The notes: generated by a model from the sequence alone, not told the origin. A DNA stretch of 23,181 nucleotides from Chloroflexi bacterium UBA6077 (GCA_002436065.1 DIXP01000007.1:1-23181), one strand, 5' to 3'. Shown: positions 1 to 8,037, counted from the stretch's first letter. Translations and numbers: made by a program.

Positions 1-12
1 GGTTTTGAAGGC

Positions 13-40
13 AGGCGGGGGAAGGTGACTTCCCTCGCCT
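13..40 (+). terminator. Strong GC-rich hairpin upstream of the regulator
   Basis: Two 12-base arms (13-24 and 29-40) pair completely, with one G-U wobble, around a GTGA loop of the GNRA type. No T-run follows, so it is either a U-tract-less terminator of a gene lying left of the window or an mRNA-stabilising 3' end. It precedes the regulator promoter at 68, which fits an operon boundary. The pairing is seen directly; the function is inferred. Confidence 0.45.
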
Positions 41-67
41 AGCCAGCAGTACCGCTTCGGCAGGTCT

Positions 68-96
68 TTGACATAATTGCCGAAACACCCTATTCT
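68..96 (+). promoter_or_regulatory. Sigma70-type promoter of the MalT-like regulator
   Basis: A perfect -35 box TTGACA (68-73) is followed by a 17-bp spacer and TATTCT (91-96), a 4/6 match to the -10 consensus. Transcription would start near 103, leaving about 40 nt of leader before the ATG at 144. Confidence 0.6.
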
Positions 97-143
97 GTCT
101 GCCCGGAGGATCCAGGTCATCACCTCGAACTGGGGTTCCTCGA

Positions 144-2978
144 ATGGCTTTCCAACAGGTCGACTCAGGATCTCTTCCGCGGATCCACATCTCCCGACCA
201 AGACTCCTACAGAAGCTTGCCCAGGCTACTCAGGGCAAGCTCACCATCGTCTGCGCCAATGCCGGCTACGGGAAGACCACTCTGGTCACTGAGTTTCTGT
301 TGTTGGCGGGTCTTCGGGCAGGGTGCCTCGGCTTGACCACTGCCGACCGCGACATGGCTCGCTTCGCTGACGATCTGGTCAGCACTCTGCAACAGCTGGG
401 GCCAGACTCAAGGATCCGGCCCGCCAGACGGTCTCGGAATAGGCGTGACCAGTCCTCCGGCATCGGAGTCCACCTTGAGTCACTTCTGAGACTAGCCTCC
501 TCGCTTGAGCCAGAACCCACACTGCTAGTACTGGACGAGTATGAGCGTGTGGATCGGGTGGCTGATATCAACTCACTGTTGGAGTCTTTCATCAAGAGAA
601 GCCCCTCTGGCCTACGCTTCCTGGTGATTTCCCGGAGCGCTCCTCGTTTTCGGTTGGGGAGGCTCGTGGCCCGGCAGGAGGTGTCCACTCTCGGAGAGGA
701 CGAACTAGCGTTCACTCCCGATGAGACCTCGCGGCTTCTGCGCGCCGAGAACGATCTCGACCTGGATGACGACGCCGTCGCTCTGGTACAGGAACGAACA
801 GAAGGTTGGCCCTCCGGAATAGCCGCCGTCTCTCAGTCCCTCAGGTATGGCCGTCGAGACAGAGTGATGTCCGTACTGGCCGACCCGGTCGCCTCGGCAT
901 CGCTGGTGTACGACTACCTGGCCGAGGAGGTCTTTGATCGGGAAGAGCCCTCAACCCAGCAGTTTCTGATCCGGACCTCGATCCTTGGCCAGATGACTGC
1001 CCAAGCCTGCGACCACCTGCTGGCCTTGACTTCCTCCCAATCAGTCCTGGAGTACCTGGAGGAGAAAGGCCTCTTCACGGTCAGCATCGATACGGAGAGA
1101 CGGAACTTCAGGTACCATCAACTCTTTCGGGAATTTCTGCGGCAAAAGCTCCATCAGCGGGAGAGTCGGGACGCCATCGCATCGCTGCATACGCACGCCG
1201 CCCGGTTCTATGAGCAGCGGAACAACTGGGAGGAGAGTATCCACCACTACGCTCGGGCCGGAGATCCGCTGCGGGCGGCCTGTATAGTCGAAACCGTGAG
1301 CGAGCGATACATCCTCTCCGGTTTCTCCCAGACCGTCGAGTACTGGCTGAGGATATTACCGGAGGACCTCACAGCCACTCGGCCCTGGCTCCTGGCACTC
1401 CGGGGCCGGCTCAGCCACATGGTCCATAGACTGGAGGACGCACAGCGCCTGCTAGAGCGGGCGCTGTGGCTCTTCAAGGCGGAAGGGAACACGGAGGGGC
1501 AAGCCTGGGTCAGAGGGGACATCGGCTATATTAAGTACCAATTGAAGCAGCTGCAGCAGGCGATTCGGCACCATGAGCTGGCGCTTCTAGATGCGAAGCC
1601 CGGGACACTGCTCAAAAGCAGGCTTCTCGTCAACGAGGCGCAGGCCTATCGAGAAGCGGGGATGCTGGAGGATGCGGTCGGCGCCTGCCAGGCGGCCATG
1701 GAGGAGCTGAGTGGAGTGGCGGACGAGGCGGCCCGGGCCTGGTGCCACAATCGGGCGGCTCGGGTGCTGGCCCATGTTCAAGTGGAGATGGGGCAGCTGG
1801 AGACAGCTCGCCGCGGTCTGGAAGAAGTCCTCAGCTTCTGCAGGGAGCAGCAGGCCGGGGACTACGAGGAGAGCTGGAATCTGGCTAACCTGGGGATCGT
1901 CCTGTGGGCCACCGGCGATTTCGACCAGGCGATTTCGATTCTCCAGCAAGCGCTTTCCCTGTCCGGCCGCTACGTGCGCCACCTGCGGCACTTCATCGGG
2001 CTGTGGCTGGGCAACAGCTTGAGGGATTCGGGACGCTACGCCGAGGCTGAGAAGGCGTACCTGGAGAGCTCCCGGGAGGCGGAGCTCGAATCGGCCTACC
2101 TGGCCCTCCTCTCGAACCGCAGATGCGAGGCCAGGTCGCTTGCCACCGATCTGCACAGGCGTTTCCGCGACTCGGAGGGGATCTTGGAGAGAACCACGGC
2201 CGGCGTGGTCCTCTCCGCGGTCTTGCGGGCTACGGGCGAGCTGGACAAGGCGTTGGAGCAAGTGCGCGAGGCGGCCACCAGCCTAGCTGCCCACGGCTAC
2301 CAGCTTCGCCTGGCCAGTGCCCTGCTGCACCAGGCTCGCCTGGAGTTCGACCTCTCTATGCCCGCTGATGCACGACATACCCTCCTCCGCGCTTTCGGTC
2401 TGGCCGCGGCCAACGGGTACTACCACTTCTTCTGGTGGGATCACGACCTGGTCGCTTCCCTGTGCGAGGAAGCCTTCGGCGGAGAGATCTGCGTCGAATA
2501 CGTTTCTGATCTGGCAACCAGGCGGCTGGAGAGCAGGTGGCCGGAGATCTTGACATCCCTGGCTCAACATCGCAAGCCCGAGGTCCGACGACGAGCCATG
2601 TCTATCCTCTCATCGCTCCCCGCTGCGGGAGACTCGTCCGCCCCCATCCTATCTGAGTGCTCGAATCCAACTGTGAGAAACTACCTCCTGGAGGCGATAG
2701 AAGATGCTGTCATCTCTGCGGAGGGGGTCAAAGTCCTGAGAGCGCGGCACGGATTGTCCTGGCGAGAGGTGCAAATCGTGGTGGACTACTACCTCAGGAC
2801 TTCCCTTCAGCCGATGACTGTGAGCTCACAGATGCGCGATGAGTGTGCCCGGCGGCTGCATATCTCTCAGAACACTGTTCGCAGCCACGTAAACAATATT
2901 CGAGGCAAATTGGGCCTGCCGAAGGCCCTGTCAGGTAGACTCGTGCTCGAGTGGGCTCGAGAAGAGGGCCTCCTGTGA
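144..2978 (+). CDS. MalT-like LuxR-family transcriptional regulator (STAND ATPase, TPR, HTH)
   Basis: A large one-component regulator of 944 aa, the usual size for MalT-type proteins (about 900 aa). The N-terminal STAND NTPase has a Walker A motif at residues 38-46 (ANAGYGKTT) and a Walker B near 127-132 (LLVLDE). A winged-helix-like segment lies around 270-350, and a long helical TPR-rich sensor region follows from about 360 to 780. The C-terminal LuxR-type DNA-binding helix is near residues 900-928 (ISQNTVRSHVNNIRGKLGL). In this family ligand and ATP binding drive oligomerisation and promoter activation. The gene has its own promoter, and the intergenic region behind it contains tandem 13-bp repeats, so it probably controls the downstream transport and catabolic genes. 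The segment between the first and recognition helices is longer than usual in LuxR HTH domains. The inducer cannot be deduced. Confidence 0.9.
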   Translation: MAFQQVDSGSLPRIHISRPRLLQKLAQATQGKLTIVCANAGYGKTTLVTEFLLLAGLRAGCLGLTTADRDMARFADDLVSTLQQLGPDSRIRPARRSRNRRDQSSGIGVHLESLLRLASSLEPEPTLLVLDEYERVDRVADINSLLESFIKRSPSGLRFLVISRSAPRFRLGRLVARQEVSTLGEDELAFTPDETSRLLRAENDLDLDDDAVALVQERTEGWPSGIAAVSQSLRYGRRDRVMSVLADPVASASLVYDYLAEEVFDREEPSTQQFLIRTSILGQMTAQACDHLLALTSSQSVLEYLEEKGLFTVSIDTERRNFRYHQLFREFLRQKLHQRESRDAIASLHTHAARFYEQRNNWEESIHHYARAGDPLRAACIVETVSERYILSGFSQTVEYWLRILPEDLTATRPWLLALRGRLSHMVHRLEDAQRLLERALWLFKAEGNTEGQAWVRGDIGYIKYQLKQLQQAIRHHELALLDAKPGTLLKSRLLVNEAQAYREAGMLEDAVGACQAAMEELSGVADEAARAWCHNRAARVLAHVQVEMGQLETARRGLEEVLSFCREQQAGDYEESWNLANLGIVLWATGDFDQAISILQQALSLSGRYVRHLRHFIGLWLGNSLRDSGRYAEAEKAYLESSREAELESAYLALLSNRRCEARSLATDLHRRFRDSEGILERTTAGVVLSAVLRATGELDKALEQVREAATSLAAHGYQLRLASALLHQARLEFDLSMPADARHTLLRAFGLAAANGYYHFFWWDHDLVASLCEEAFGGEICVEYVSDLATRRLESRWPEILTSLAQHRKPEVRRRAMSILSSLPAAGDSSAPILSECSNPTVRNYLLEAIEDAVISAEGVKVLRARHGLSWREVQIVVDYYLRTSLQPMTVSSQMRDECARRLHISQNTVRSHVNNIRGKLGLPKALSGRLVLEWAREEGLL

Positions 2979-2982
2979 GGCG

Positions 2983-3008
2983 CTACCCCACGTGCATACC
3001 CCAGTCTG
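2983..3008. repeat. Two adjacent 13-bp direct repeats (distal operator half)
   Basis: CTACCCCACGTGC (2983-2995) is directly followed by ATACCCCAGTCTG (2996-3008). They share the TACCC core and the 13-bp period of the four-unit array at 3070-3120 and begin 4 bp after the regulator stop codon. They are probably a distal binding site of the same regulator. Similarity between the two units is limited outside the core. Confidence 0.4.
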
Positions 3009-3069
3009 TCACCGGCGCCCCTGCTAGAGAGCCGCAGAACCTACCGGTCGAGACGCTCTCCTCAGTCTC

Positions 3070-3120
3070 ATACCCAGTCTAGTACCCAATATTGATACCC
3101 GATATTGGTACCCGATTCCG
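3070..3120. promoter_or_regulatory. Tandem 13-bp repeat array, candidate operator of the MalT-like regulator
   Basis: Four head-to-tail units are ATACCCAGTCTA (12 bp, 3070), GTACCCAATATTG (3082), ATACCCGATATTG (3095) and GTACCCGATTCCG (3108-3120). The shared core is TACCC at a near-constant 13-bp spacing. The reverse complement, GGGTA, loosely resembles the purine-rich core of E. coli MalT boxes, which are also asymmetric and arrayed. The array lies between the regulator and the solute-binding protein gene, the expected position for an activator site. The repeats are seen directly; the link to the regulator is inferred. Confidence 0.55.
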
Positions 3121-3136
3121 ATGCTCCGAACATCGG
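3105..3136 (+). promoter_or_regulatory. Tentative promoter and inverted repeat upstream of the tctC-like gene
   Basis: TTGGTA (3105-3110), a 17-bp spacer and GAACAT (3128-3133) form a poor promoter, as expected for an activator-dependent one. An inverted repeat CCGATG (3118-3123)/CATCGG (3131-3136) with a 7-nt gap overlaps the putative -10. The leader to the ATG at 3236 would be about 95 nt. Confidence 0.3.
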
Positions 3137-3235
3137 TCTCGTGCTAGTCTGCCGATCGTCGCAGATCTCGACACCAGACGTTCCTTCAGGGATGCCGACG
3201 TTGCCTCGCACAAAGTGGAACTGGGAGAGGAGAAG

Positions 3236-4363
3236 ATGAAGCGTCACATCGCCGTGGTAGTCCTGATCGTCCTCGGAATGACCTTGCTTCTGGCTGGCTG
3301 CGCGCAGCCTTCGACCCCCGCTACGCCCACCGCTGCACCTGCAGCGGCCACCAAAGCGCCCGCTCCCGCAGCCACTGCAGCGCCCACCAAAGCACCCGCT
3401 GCAGCGCCCTCCGCGGTAGCCCCCACCGCCGCACCTACCGCGGCTCCAGCTCAGAAGGCGAGCTGGCCGGCCAGTGGCAGGTCAATTACCTACATTATTC
3501 CCTTCGCCGCCGGTGGCTCGACCGACCTTGTAGCGAGGATCGTGGCACCCTACCTGGAGAAGAAGTTGGGAATACCGGTGTCGGTTGTCAACAAGGCCGG
3601 CGGCAATACTCAGGTGGGCATGACCGAGCTGGCCACGGCCAAACCGGATGGGTACACCATTGGAACGGTAGACATCCCAGCGGCCAATATCACCTACATG
3701 CTCCCGGATCGCGGGGCAGTCTACACCGCTAAGAGCTTCATGCCCCTCGCTATTCTGAATCACTTCCCCCCTGGATGGGTAGTGAAGGCGGATAGCCGTT
3801 TCAAAACCGTCAAGGACGTTATCGATGCGGCCAAGGCACAGCCCGGTGCCATAACGGTTGGAGACTCCGGCCTCTTGAATTCGTGGCACCTGTCGACGCT
3901 GTCGGTGGAGAAGGCTGCCGGCATCAGCCTGAGATCGGTGCACTTTGACGGAGGCGGGCCATCCCAGACCGCGCTGCTGGGGGGCCACATCGACATCGCC
4001 ACCAATAGCGTCCTCAATTCCGCTGCAGCACTCAAGGCAGGCCAGGTGCGGATCGTGGGGATCATGGGCACCGAGCGCGACAAATTCAACCCCGGCATCC
4101 CAACCTTTAAAGAGCAGGGATACGACGTCGCCTACGAGGCATGGTACACAGTGGCCGTACCCGCCGGCACGCCCAAGGAGGTAGCAGATATCCTGGCGTC
4201 GGCGCTGAACAAGGTGACTGCCAACCCCGAGTTCAAGAAGAAGGCCGACGAGCTCCAGGCCACGATGGCGCCACCCATGACCCCGGCCCAGATCGAGAAG
4301 CTGTGGACTGACTACGACGTTACCGTCAAGCCGCTTGTGGATGCGGCGGTCGCGAAGCAATAG
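3236..4363 (+). CDS. Tripartite tricarboxylate transporter substrate-binding lipoprotein (TctC/Bug family)
   Basis: An extracytoplasmic receptor that should capture a carboxylate-type solute for a TTT importer. The chosen ATG follows GGGAGAGGAG and begins a lipoprotein signal peptide with lipobox LAGC at residues 19-22, so the protein is anchored at Cys22; an in-frame upstream extension is unlikely. Residues 23-78 are an Ala/Pro/Thr linker with repeated TKAP units, a style common in Chloroflexota lipoproteins. The Bug/TctC domain runs from about 80 to 375, starting ITYIIPFAAGGSTDLVAR and followed by the family segment VVNKAGGNTQVG and PDGYTIG. Mature length is normal for the family. No TctA or TctB membrane subunits are in the window, so partners must be encoded elsewhere. 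The ligand is unknown; the neighbouring catabolic genes suggest an organic acid. Confidence 0.88.
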   Translation: MKRHIAVVVLIVLGMTLLLAGCAQPSTPATPTAAPAAATKAPAPAATAAPTKAPAAAPSAVAPTAAPTAAPAQKASWPASGRSITYIIPFAAGGSTDLVARIVAPYLEKKLGIPVSVVNKAGGNTQVGMTELATAKPDGYTIGTVDIPAANITYMLPDRGAVYTAKSFMPLAILNHFPPGWVVKADSRFKTVKDVIDAAKAQPGAITVGDSGLLNSWHLSTLSVEKAAGISLRSVHFDGGGPSQTALLGGHIDIATNSVLNSAAALKAGQVRIVGIMGTERDKFNPGIPTFKEQGYDVAYEAWYTVAVPAGTPKEVADILASALNKVTANPEFKKKADELQATMAPPMTPAQIEKLWTDYDVTVKPLVDAAVAKQ

Positions 4364-4444
4364 CCTGGACAAACACCGGCATTCATCTACCCCAACGTCG
4401 AGATGAGCCACTGAGTCCGACGAGGGTAATACTAACCGATTGCC

Positions 4445-4460
4445 CCCGTCGGGCGACGGG
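4445..4460 (+). terminator. Hairpin downstream of the tctC-like gene
   Basis: CCCGTC and GACGGG pair as a 6-bp GC stem around GGGC, about 80 nt after the stop codon. There is no T-run, so this is at best a weak or Rho-assisted terminator. Confidence 0.3.
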
Positions 4461-4486
4461 CTGGTTCGCGATCTAGATTCATCCTA

Positions 4487-4516
4487 GTGTTCCCCTCTGA
4501 ACTGAACGGGGGACAC
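4487..4516 (+). promoter_or_regulatory. Hairpin in the leader of the aldolase-like gene
   Basis: Arms 4487-4495 and 4508-4516 form a 9-bp stem with one G-U wobble. The 12-nt loop contains a short direct repeat, CTGAACTGAAC. The hairpin ends 10 nt before the GAGG ribosome-binding sequence at 4527, so it may act as a terminator or attenuator, or influence translation of the next gene. The function is inferred. Confidence 0.4.
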
Positions 4517-4541
4517 TTGAGAAAACGAGGTGTTAGACCCA

Positions 4542-5303
4542 GTGAGCACAAGAGAAGTGCTGGAAGAGTACCGGGACAAGCTGTGGGGACTGATTCCTCC
4601 GGAGCGCATCACTCGCTTCAAGATCGAGCGACCGGCTCCATCCATTATCGCTGCCTACAAGGAGCTGAAAGACCCCACACCGAACATCTCTGACATCCTG
4701 GATGGGATGGGCATCAATGGCACCATAAGCGGGTCGATCCTCAAGCCCGTCATACCCGGCAAGACCATGGTTGGCCCCGCCGTCACCATTCGAAACGTCA
4801 TGAAGCAGCTGACGGCGACGAGGGCCTTCACAGAGAAGGGCATAAACATGGCGGAGCGGGAGGCGTATGCCGTCGCGGAGCCCGGAGATGTCGTCGTGGT
4901 CGACGGGGGCGGTGCCGACATCTCCTGCATGGGAGGGCTTTCCGCTACCTGTGCTGTCGTGCAGAAGATGGCCGGGTGCGTCCTCTACGGCGGGGTGCGG
5001 GATGTGGCAACTGTACGGGATCTCGATTATCCCACCTGGTCCGTCCACGTGACACCCCGCACCGGTAAGTACAGAGTAGAGGCCATAGAGATCAATGGCC
5101 CAGTCAGCATCGCAGGAGTACCAGTGCGGCCGGGCGACCTGGTAGTAGCAGACGACACCGGTGTGGTTGTAGTGCCGATCGAGAAGACGGAAGAGGTGCT
5201 GCGCCTGGCACAGGAGACCGCGGCCAGAGAGAAGCGAAACGCCGAGTCGCTGCTGGGTGGCACACCGGTGAAAGAGCTGCGAGGAATCTGGTACAGAAGA
5301 TAG
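4542..5303 (+). CDS. RraA-family protein, HMG/CHA-aldolase-like
   Basis: Belongs to the RraA/HMG-aldolase fold, whose enzymatic members split 4-hydroxy-4-methyl-2-oxoglutarate or 4-carboxy-4-hydroxy-2-oxoadipate into pyruvate and a second oxoacid using a divalent metal. The family core is clear: DILDGMG near the start, VGPAVTIRN, GDVVVVDGGG, then YGGVRDVATVRD with the Arg-Asp pair used for substrate and metal binding, and PGDLVVADDTGVVVVP. At about 253 aa it is slightly longer than a minimal RraA. The GTG at 4542 is chosen because GAGGTG (4527-4532) is suitably placed; a GTG at 4530, four codons upstream, is possible. The PrpF-family isomerase downstream recalls 4-oxalomesaconate metabolism in gallate/protocatechuate pathways, but the hydratase is absent. 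It could also be a non-aldolase RraA homologue. Confidence 0.8.
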   Translation: MSTREVLEEYRDKLWGLIPPERITRFKIERPAPSIIAAYKELKDPTPNISDILDGMGINGTISGSILKPVIPGKTMVGPAVTIRNVMKQLTATRAFTEKGINMAEREAYAVAEPGDVVVVDGGGADISCMGGLSATCAVVQKMAGCVLYGGVRDVATVRDLDYPTWSVHVTPRTGKYRVEAIEINGPVSIAGVPVRPGDLVVADDTGVVVVPIEKTEEVLRLAQETAAREKRNAESLLGGTPVKELRGIWYRR

Positions 5304-5310
5304 AGCTACT

Positions 5311-5336
5311 GAGGGTGGCGGCGCGCCGCCATCCTC
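5311..5336 (+). terminator. Perfect GC-rich palindrome after the aldolase-like gene
   Basis: The 16-bp core 5316-5331 is a perfect palindrome (TGGCGGCG/CGCCGCCA). Flanking bases extend it to 13 pairs per arm with one G-U wobble. It begins 7 nt after the stop codon. A pyrimidine-rich but not T-rich stretch follows. It probably terminates or attenuates transcription between the aldolase-like gene and the alcohol dehydrogenase gene. Confidence 0.5.
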
Positions 5337-5526
5337 GTCCTCATGGCCTTCAGGTACTTGCCGGCCTGACGGCGCTCACGGCGAAGTCCGCCTCGATCAG
5401 GGCTTCAGATGCAGGCATCGGCATCTCCACGCACTCCCGCTCGTCGGGGGAGAGGGGCAGGTCCCGCGGAGGTGTCTGGAGACCCCGGCGCATTTCGGTT
5501 GAAAGTGTATGGAGGAACGTGCGGGT
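5337..5526. other. Gap of about 190 bp with no supported gene
   Basis: Lies between the palindrome and the alcohol dehydrogenase gene. No convincing -35/-10 pair was found. The minus strand is open through this stretch in a frame that continues under the dehydrogenase gene, but the predicted peptide matches nothing I recognise and has no clear start signal, so I do not call it. Confidence 0.4.
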
Positions 5527-6678
5527 ATGAACAGGATCACCACGTGGCAGGTGCCGACCAGGCTGGTCTTCGGCCCTGGCTGTGCCGAGCAGGCCGGGCC
5601 GGAACTGAGGCAACTGGGCGGCAGCAAGGCTCTGATCGTCACCGACAGGGGGGTCGAGGGAGCTGGCCTCCTGGATGGTATCCTGGCAAGCTTGAAGGCT
5701 GCCGGCGTGGATCACGCCGTCTACAAGGAAGTGGTGAGCAATCCCACCATCTATTGCGCTGAAGATGCGGCTGCCCTGTATCGAGCCGAGGGTTGCGATT
5801 GCCTGCTAGCCGTCGGTGGCGGGAGTGCCATGGACACCACCAAGGTCACCGGGGGAGTGCTGGCCACCGGGTTGAGCGTTCGAGAGATGGAGGGCACCGA
5901 GAAAGCCAGGACCCCGATCCCTCCCTTCGTAGCTATCCCGACAACGTGCGGCACCGGCAGCGAGGTCACCTGGGCAGCCGTGATCGTGGACCCCGAGCGG
6001 CACTTCAAGATGGGCATCCGCTCATCCGTGTTCTTCCCCAAGGTTGCACTGATCGACGCCAGGCTTCTCACCAGGCTGCCCGTGCCAATAGTCGCCTCCA
6101 CGGGCATAGATGCGCTGTGCCACGCCCTGGAGTCTTACACCACTCTCAACAGCAATCCGATCAGCGACAGCCTGGACCTGGGCGCGATCAGCTTGGTGTC
6201 CAAATGGCTGCGGCTGGCCGTGGCCGACGGCGATCTCGAGGCCCTGTCCTACATGTTGCTCGCCTCTACCATGGCGGGCATGGGTTTCGGCAACACTGCA
6301 TGCACCCTTGTCCACGCGATGAGCCACCCGGTGAGCGGCTTCTATGGGGTACCCCATGGAGTAGCGAACGCGGTGCTGCTGCCCTCCATCATGGAGTTCA
6401 ACCTGATCGGAACGCCGACGAGGTTCGGGGAGGTAGCCAGGGCGATGGAGGAGGATACATCCGGCTTGCCCGCTCTGGGGGCGGCGAAACTGGCCGTGAA
6501 GGCGGTGAGGGAACTCATCAAGGATGTCGGCATCCCCGAAAGCTTCAAACCCTACGGCGTCACCGAGGAGCATCTGGAGGCCATGGTTGAGGACAGTCTC
6601 CTTAGTCCAAATGTCCCGAGGAATCCTGTCAGGGTCACCCGGGAAGACGTCGCGGCGATATACCGGCGTGTCATATGA
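5527..6678 (+). CDS. Iron-containing alcohol dehydrogenase (group III)
   Basis: An NAD(P)-dependent, metal-requiring dehydrogenase of the FucO/propanediol-oxidoreductase type, 383 aa, the family's normal length. The nucleotide-binding GGGS lies at residues 97-100 and the family segment PTTCGTGSEVT at 138-148. The metal ligands can be placed by comparison with FucO: Asp195 and His199 (GIDALCHALE), His263 (LVHAMSHP) and His277 (PHGVANA); His267 is the additional conserved histidine. The ATG at 5527 is preferred over the in-frame ATG at 5509 because GGAGG (5511-5515) then serves as ribosome-binding site. It begins a run of closely spaced genes (19 nt to the next) and probably interconverts an alcohol or hydroxyacid and its aldehyde or oxoacid. 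Maleylacetate reductases are related, so the substrate is open. Confidence 0.92.
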   Translation: MNRITTWQVPTRLVFGPGCAEQAGPELRQLGGSKALIVTDRGVEGAGLLDGILASLKAAGVDHAVYKEVVSNPTIYCAEDAAALYRAEGCDCLLAVGGGSAMDTTKVTGGVLATGLSVREMEGTEKARTPIPPFVAIPTTCGTGSEVTWAAVIVDPERHFKMGIRSSVFFPKVALIDARLLTRLPVPIVASTGIDALCHALESYTTLNSNPISDSLDLGAISLVSKWLRLAVADGDLEALSYMLLASTMAGMGFGNTACTLVHAMSHPVSGFYGVPHGVANAVLLPSIMEFNLIGTPTRFGEVARAMEEDTSGLPALGAAKLAVKAVRELIKDVGIPESFKPYGVTEEHLEAMVEDSLLSPNVPRNPVRVTREDVAAIYRRVI

Positions 6679-6697
6679 GTACTAGGAGGGTTTTCCC

Positions 6698-6997
6698 ATG
6701 ATAGCTATCATAGCCCAGCACATCGTGATTGAAGGGAATGAGAAGAAGGCCCTGGAGTTAATTCGCGACAACGGCCGGAGGATGAGCCAGTTCCCGGGCT
6801 TCCGCAAGAGATACACTTTCATCGCGAAGGACAATCCGCCTAAGCTTTCGACGTTCACCATATGGGATAGCCAGGAAGACGCCGCCCGATGGAAGGGCAG
6901 CGACTCCTGGAAGGAGCGCGCGAGCGAGAGGGCCAGGCTCTGGGCCACCAGGCCTCAGACCGAAGCGTTTGAGTTGGTCCCGGAATTCGATTCGTGA
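6698..6997 (+). CDS. Small ABM-fold (antibiotic biosynthesis monooxygenase-like) protein
   Basis: A 99-aa protein with the ferredoxin-like dimeric alpha/beta pattern of the ABM superfamily: a first strand MIAIIAQHIV, a helix (EKKALELIRD), the family-like segment SQFPGFRKRYTF near residues 29-40, a strand KLSTFTIWDS and a following helix DAARWKGSDSW. Members include cofactor-free monooxygenases and non-catalytic accessory proteins, so an enzymatic role is not assured. The ribosome-binding site AGGAGGG ends about 8 nt before the ATG. The stop codon overlaps the earliest possible start of the dehydrogenase gene that follows, and spacing on both sides indicates co-transcription with the dehydrogenases. 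Confidence 0.7.
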   Translation: MIAIIAQHIVIEGNEKKALELIRDNGRRMSQFPGFRKRYTFIAKDNPPKLSTFTIWDSQEDAARWKGSDSWKERASERARLWATRPQTEAFELVPEFDS

Positions 6998-7062
6998 GAA
7001 CCGCGGATCCACGGGATTCGACCGACCAAGCCACCGAGGGTTGGGAGGAGAAGAGAGTAGGA

Positions 7063-8037
7063 ATGGCCAAGTACCAAGTAGCATGCCTGGAGGCTTTCAC
7101 TCCTGAGGTCGTTGCCGAGATTCGTGCCCAACTGCCCCAGGACTTCGAGATGCTGGCCGCAAAGACGAACAGTGAGGAGGAGATGCTCGCACTCGTCAGA
7201 AGTGCCGACTTCATACTGTTTGCCGGCAATGCCCGATTGACGGGAGAGGTCATGGATGCAGCTCCGCGGCTGAAACTGATCCAGAAGTGGGGTATTGGGG
7301 TCGACAAGATCGACCTGAGAGCTGCCGCCGATAGAGCGATCCCGGTGGCCATTACCGCGGGGTCGAACGCTATTCCCGTGGCCGAGCACACCGTCATGTT
7401 GATGCTGGCCGTCTATAGGAGGCTGTCTTACGCCGACCGCACCGTCAGACAGGGCCGGTGGCTCCGAGCAGAGATCCGCAACTTCTGCTATCAGATGTGC
7501 GGCAAGACGGTGGGGATCGTTGGATTCGGGAACATCGGGAAGCAGGTCGCAAAACGAGTCAGCGCGTTTGACGCACATGTCATCTACTACGATCCGATTC
7601 GCCCGGCGACCGAAGTGGAGCAGCGGTTGGGAGTCGAGTACAGGGATCTGGAGCAGCTTTTCGCACAGTCGGACATTGTCTCGCTACACCTCCCCCTGAC
7701 TCCAGCCACGCGAGCGTTCGTGGACGAGAGGTTGATTTCGATGATGAAGCCAACGGCCATCCTGGTCAACTGCTCTCGGGGCGAAGTCATCGATGAGCCC
7801 TCGTTGGTTGGTGCATTGAGATCGGGGCGAATACTAGGGGCGGGGCTTGACGTATTCGCGGCGGAACCCGCCGAACCCGGGAATCCGCTGTTTGAGCTGG
7901 ACAACGTTGTAGTCACCCCCCACAGCGCTGGAAGCGTCATCGACAATGTGGCGAATGTCGCCCGGCACGCATTCGCTAACATGGTTAAGGTCGCGAACGG
8001 TGATGCATTGTCCGAAGCCGACCTGATTCGAATGTAA
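7063..8037 (+). CDS. D-isomer-specific 2-hydroxyacid dehydrogenase
   Basis: An NAD-dependent oxidoreductase that interconverts a 2-oxoacid and a D-2-hydroxyacid; 324 aa, typical of the phosphoglycerate dehydrogenase/hydroxypyruvate reductase family. The Rossmann motif GFGNIG occupies residues 154-159. The catalytic triad is in place: Arg239 (NCSRGEVID), Glu268 (FAAEPAEPGNP) and His287 (VTPHSAG). The sequence GIGVDKID (78-85) is also a family hallmark. The ATG at 7063 has a good purine-rich ribosome-binding site (TTGGGAGGAG). An in-frame GTG at 6994, overlapping the previous stop codon, would add 23 residues that do not fit the family N-terminus. It lies in the catabolic operon and the substrate is unknown. 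Confidence 0.9.
   Translation: MAKYQVACLEAFTPEVVAEIRAQLPQDFEMLAAKTNSEEEMLALVRSADFILFAGNARLTGEVMDAAPRLKLIQKWGIGVDKIDLRAAADRAIPVAITAGSNAIPVAEHTVMLMLAVYRRLSYADRTVRQGRWLRAEIRNFCYQMCGKTVGIVGFGNIGKQVAKRVSAFDAHVIYYDPIRPATEVEQRLGVEYRDLEQLFAQSDIVSLHLPLTPATRAFVDERLISMMKPTAILVNCSRGEVIDEPSLVGALRSGRILGAGLDVFAAEPAEPGNPLFELDNVVVTPHSAGSVIDNVANVARHAFANMVKVANGDALSEADLIRM

Noticed and set aside
3070..3120. CRISPR array
   Set aside because: Units are only 12-13 bp, directly abutting without spacers, and no cas genes are present.
5350..5715. Minus-strand frame in the gap before the alcohol dehydrogenase gene
   Set aside because: No ribosome-binding site, no recognisable homology, and more than half of it lies under a clear + strand gene.
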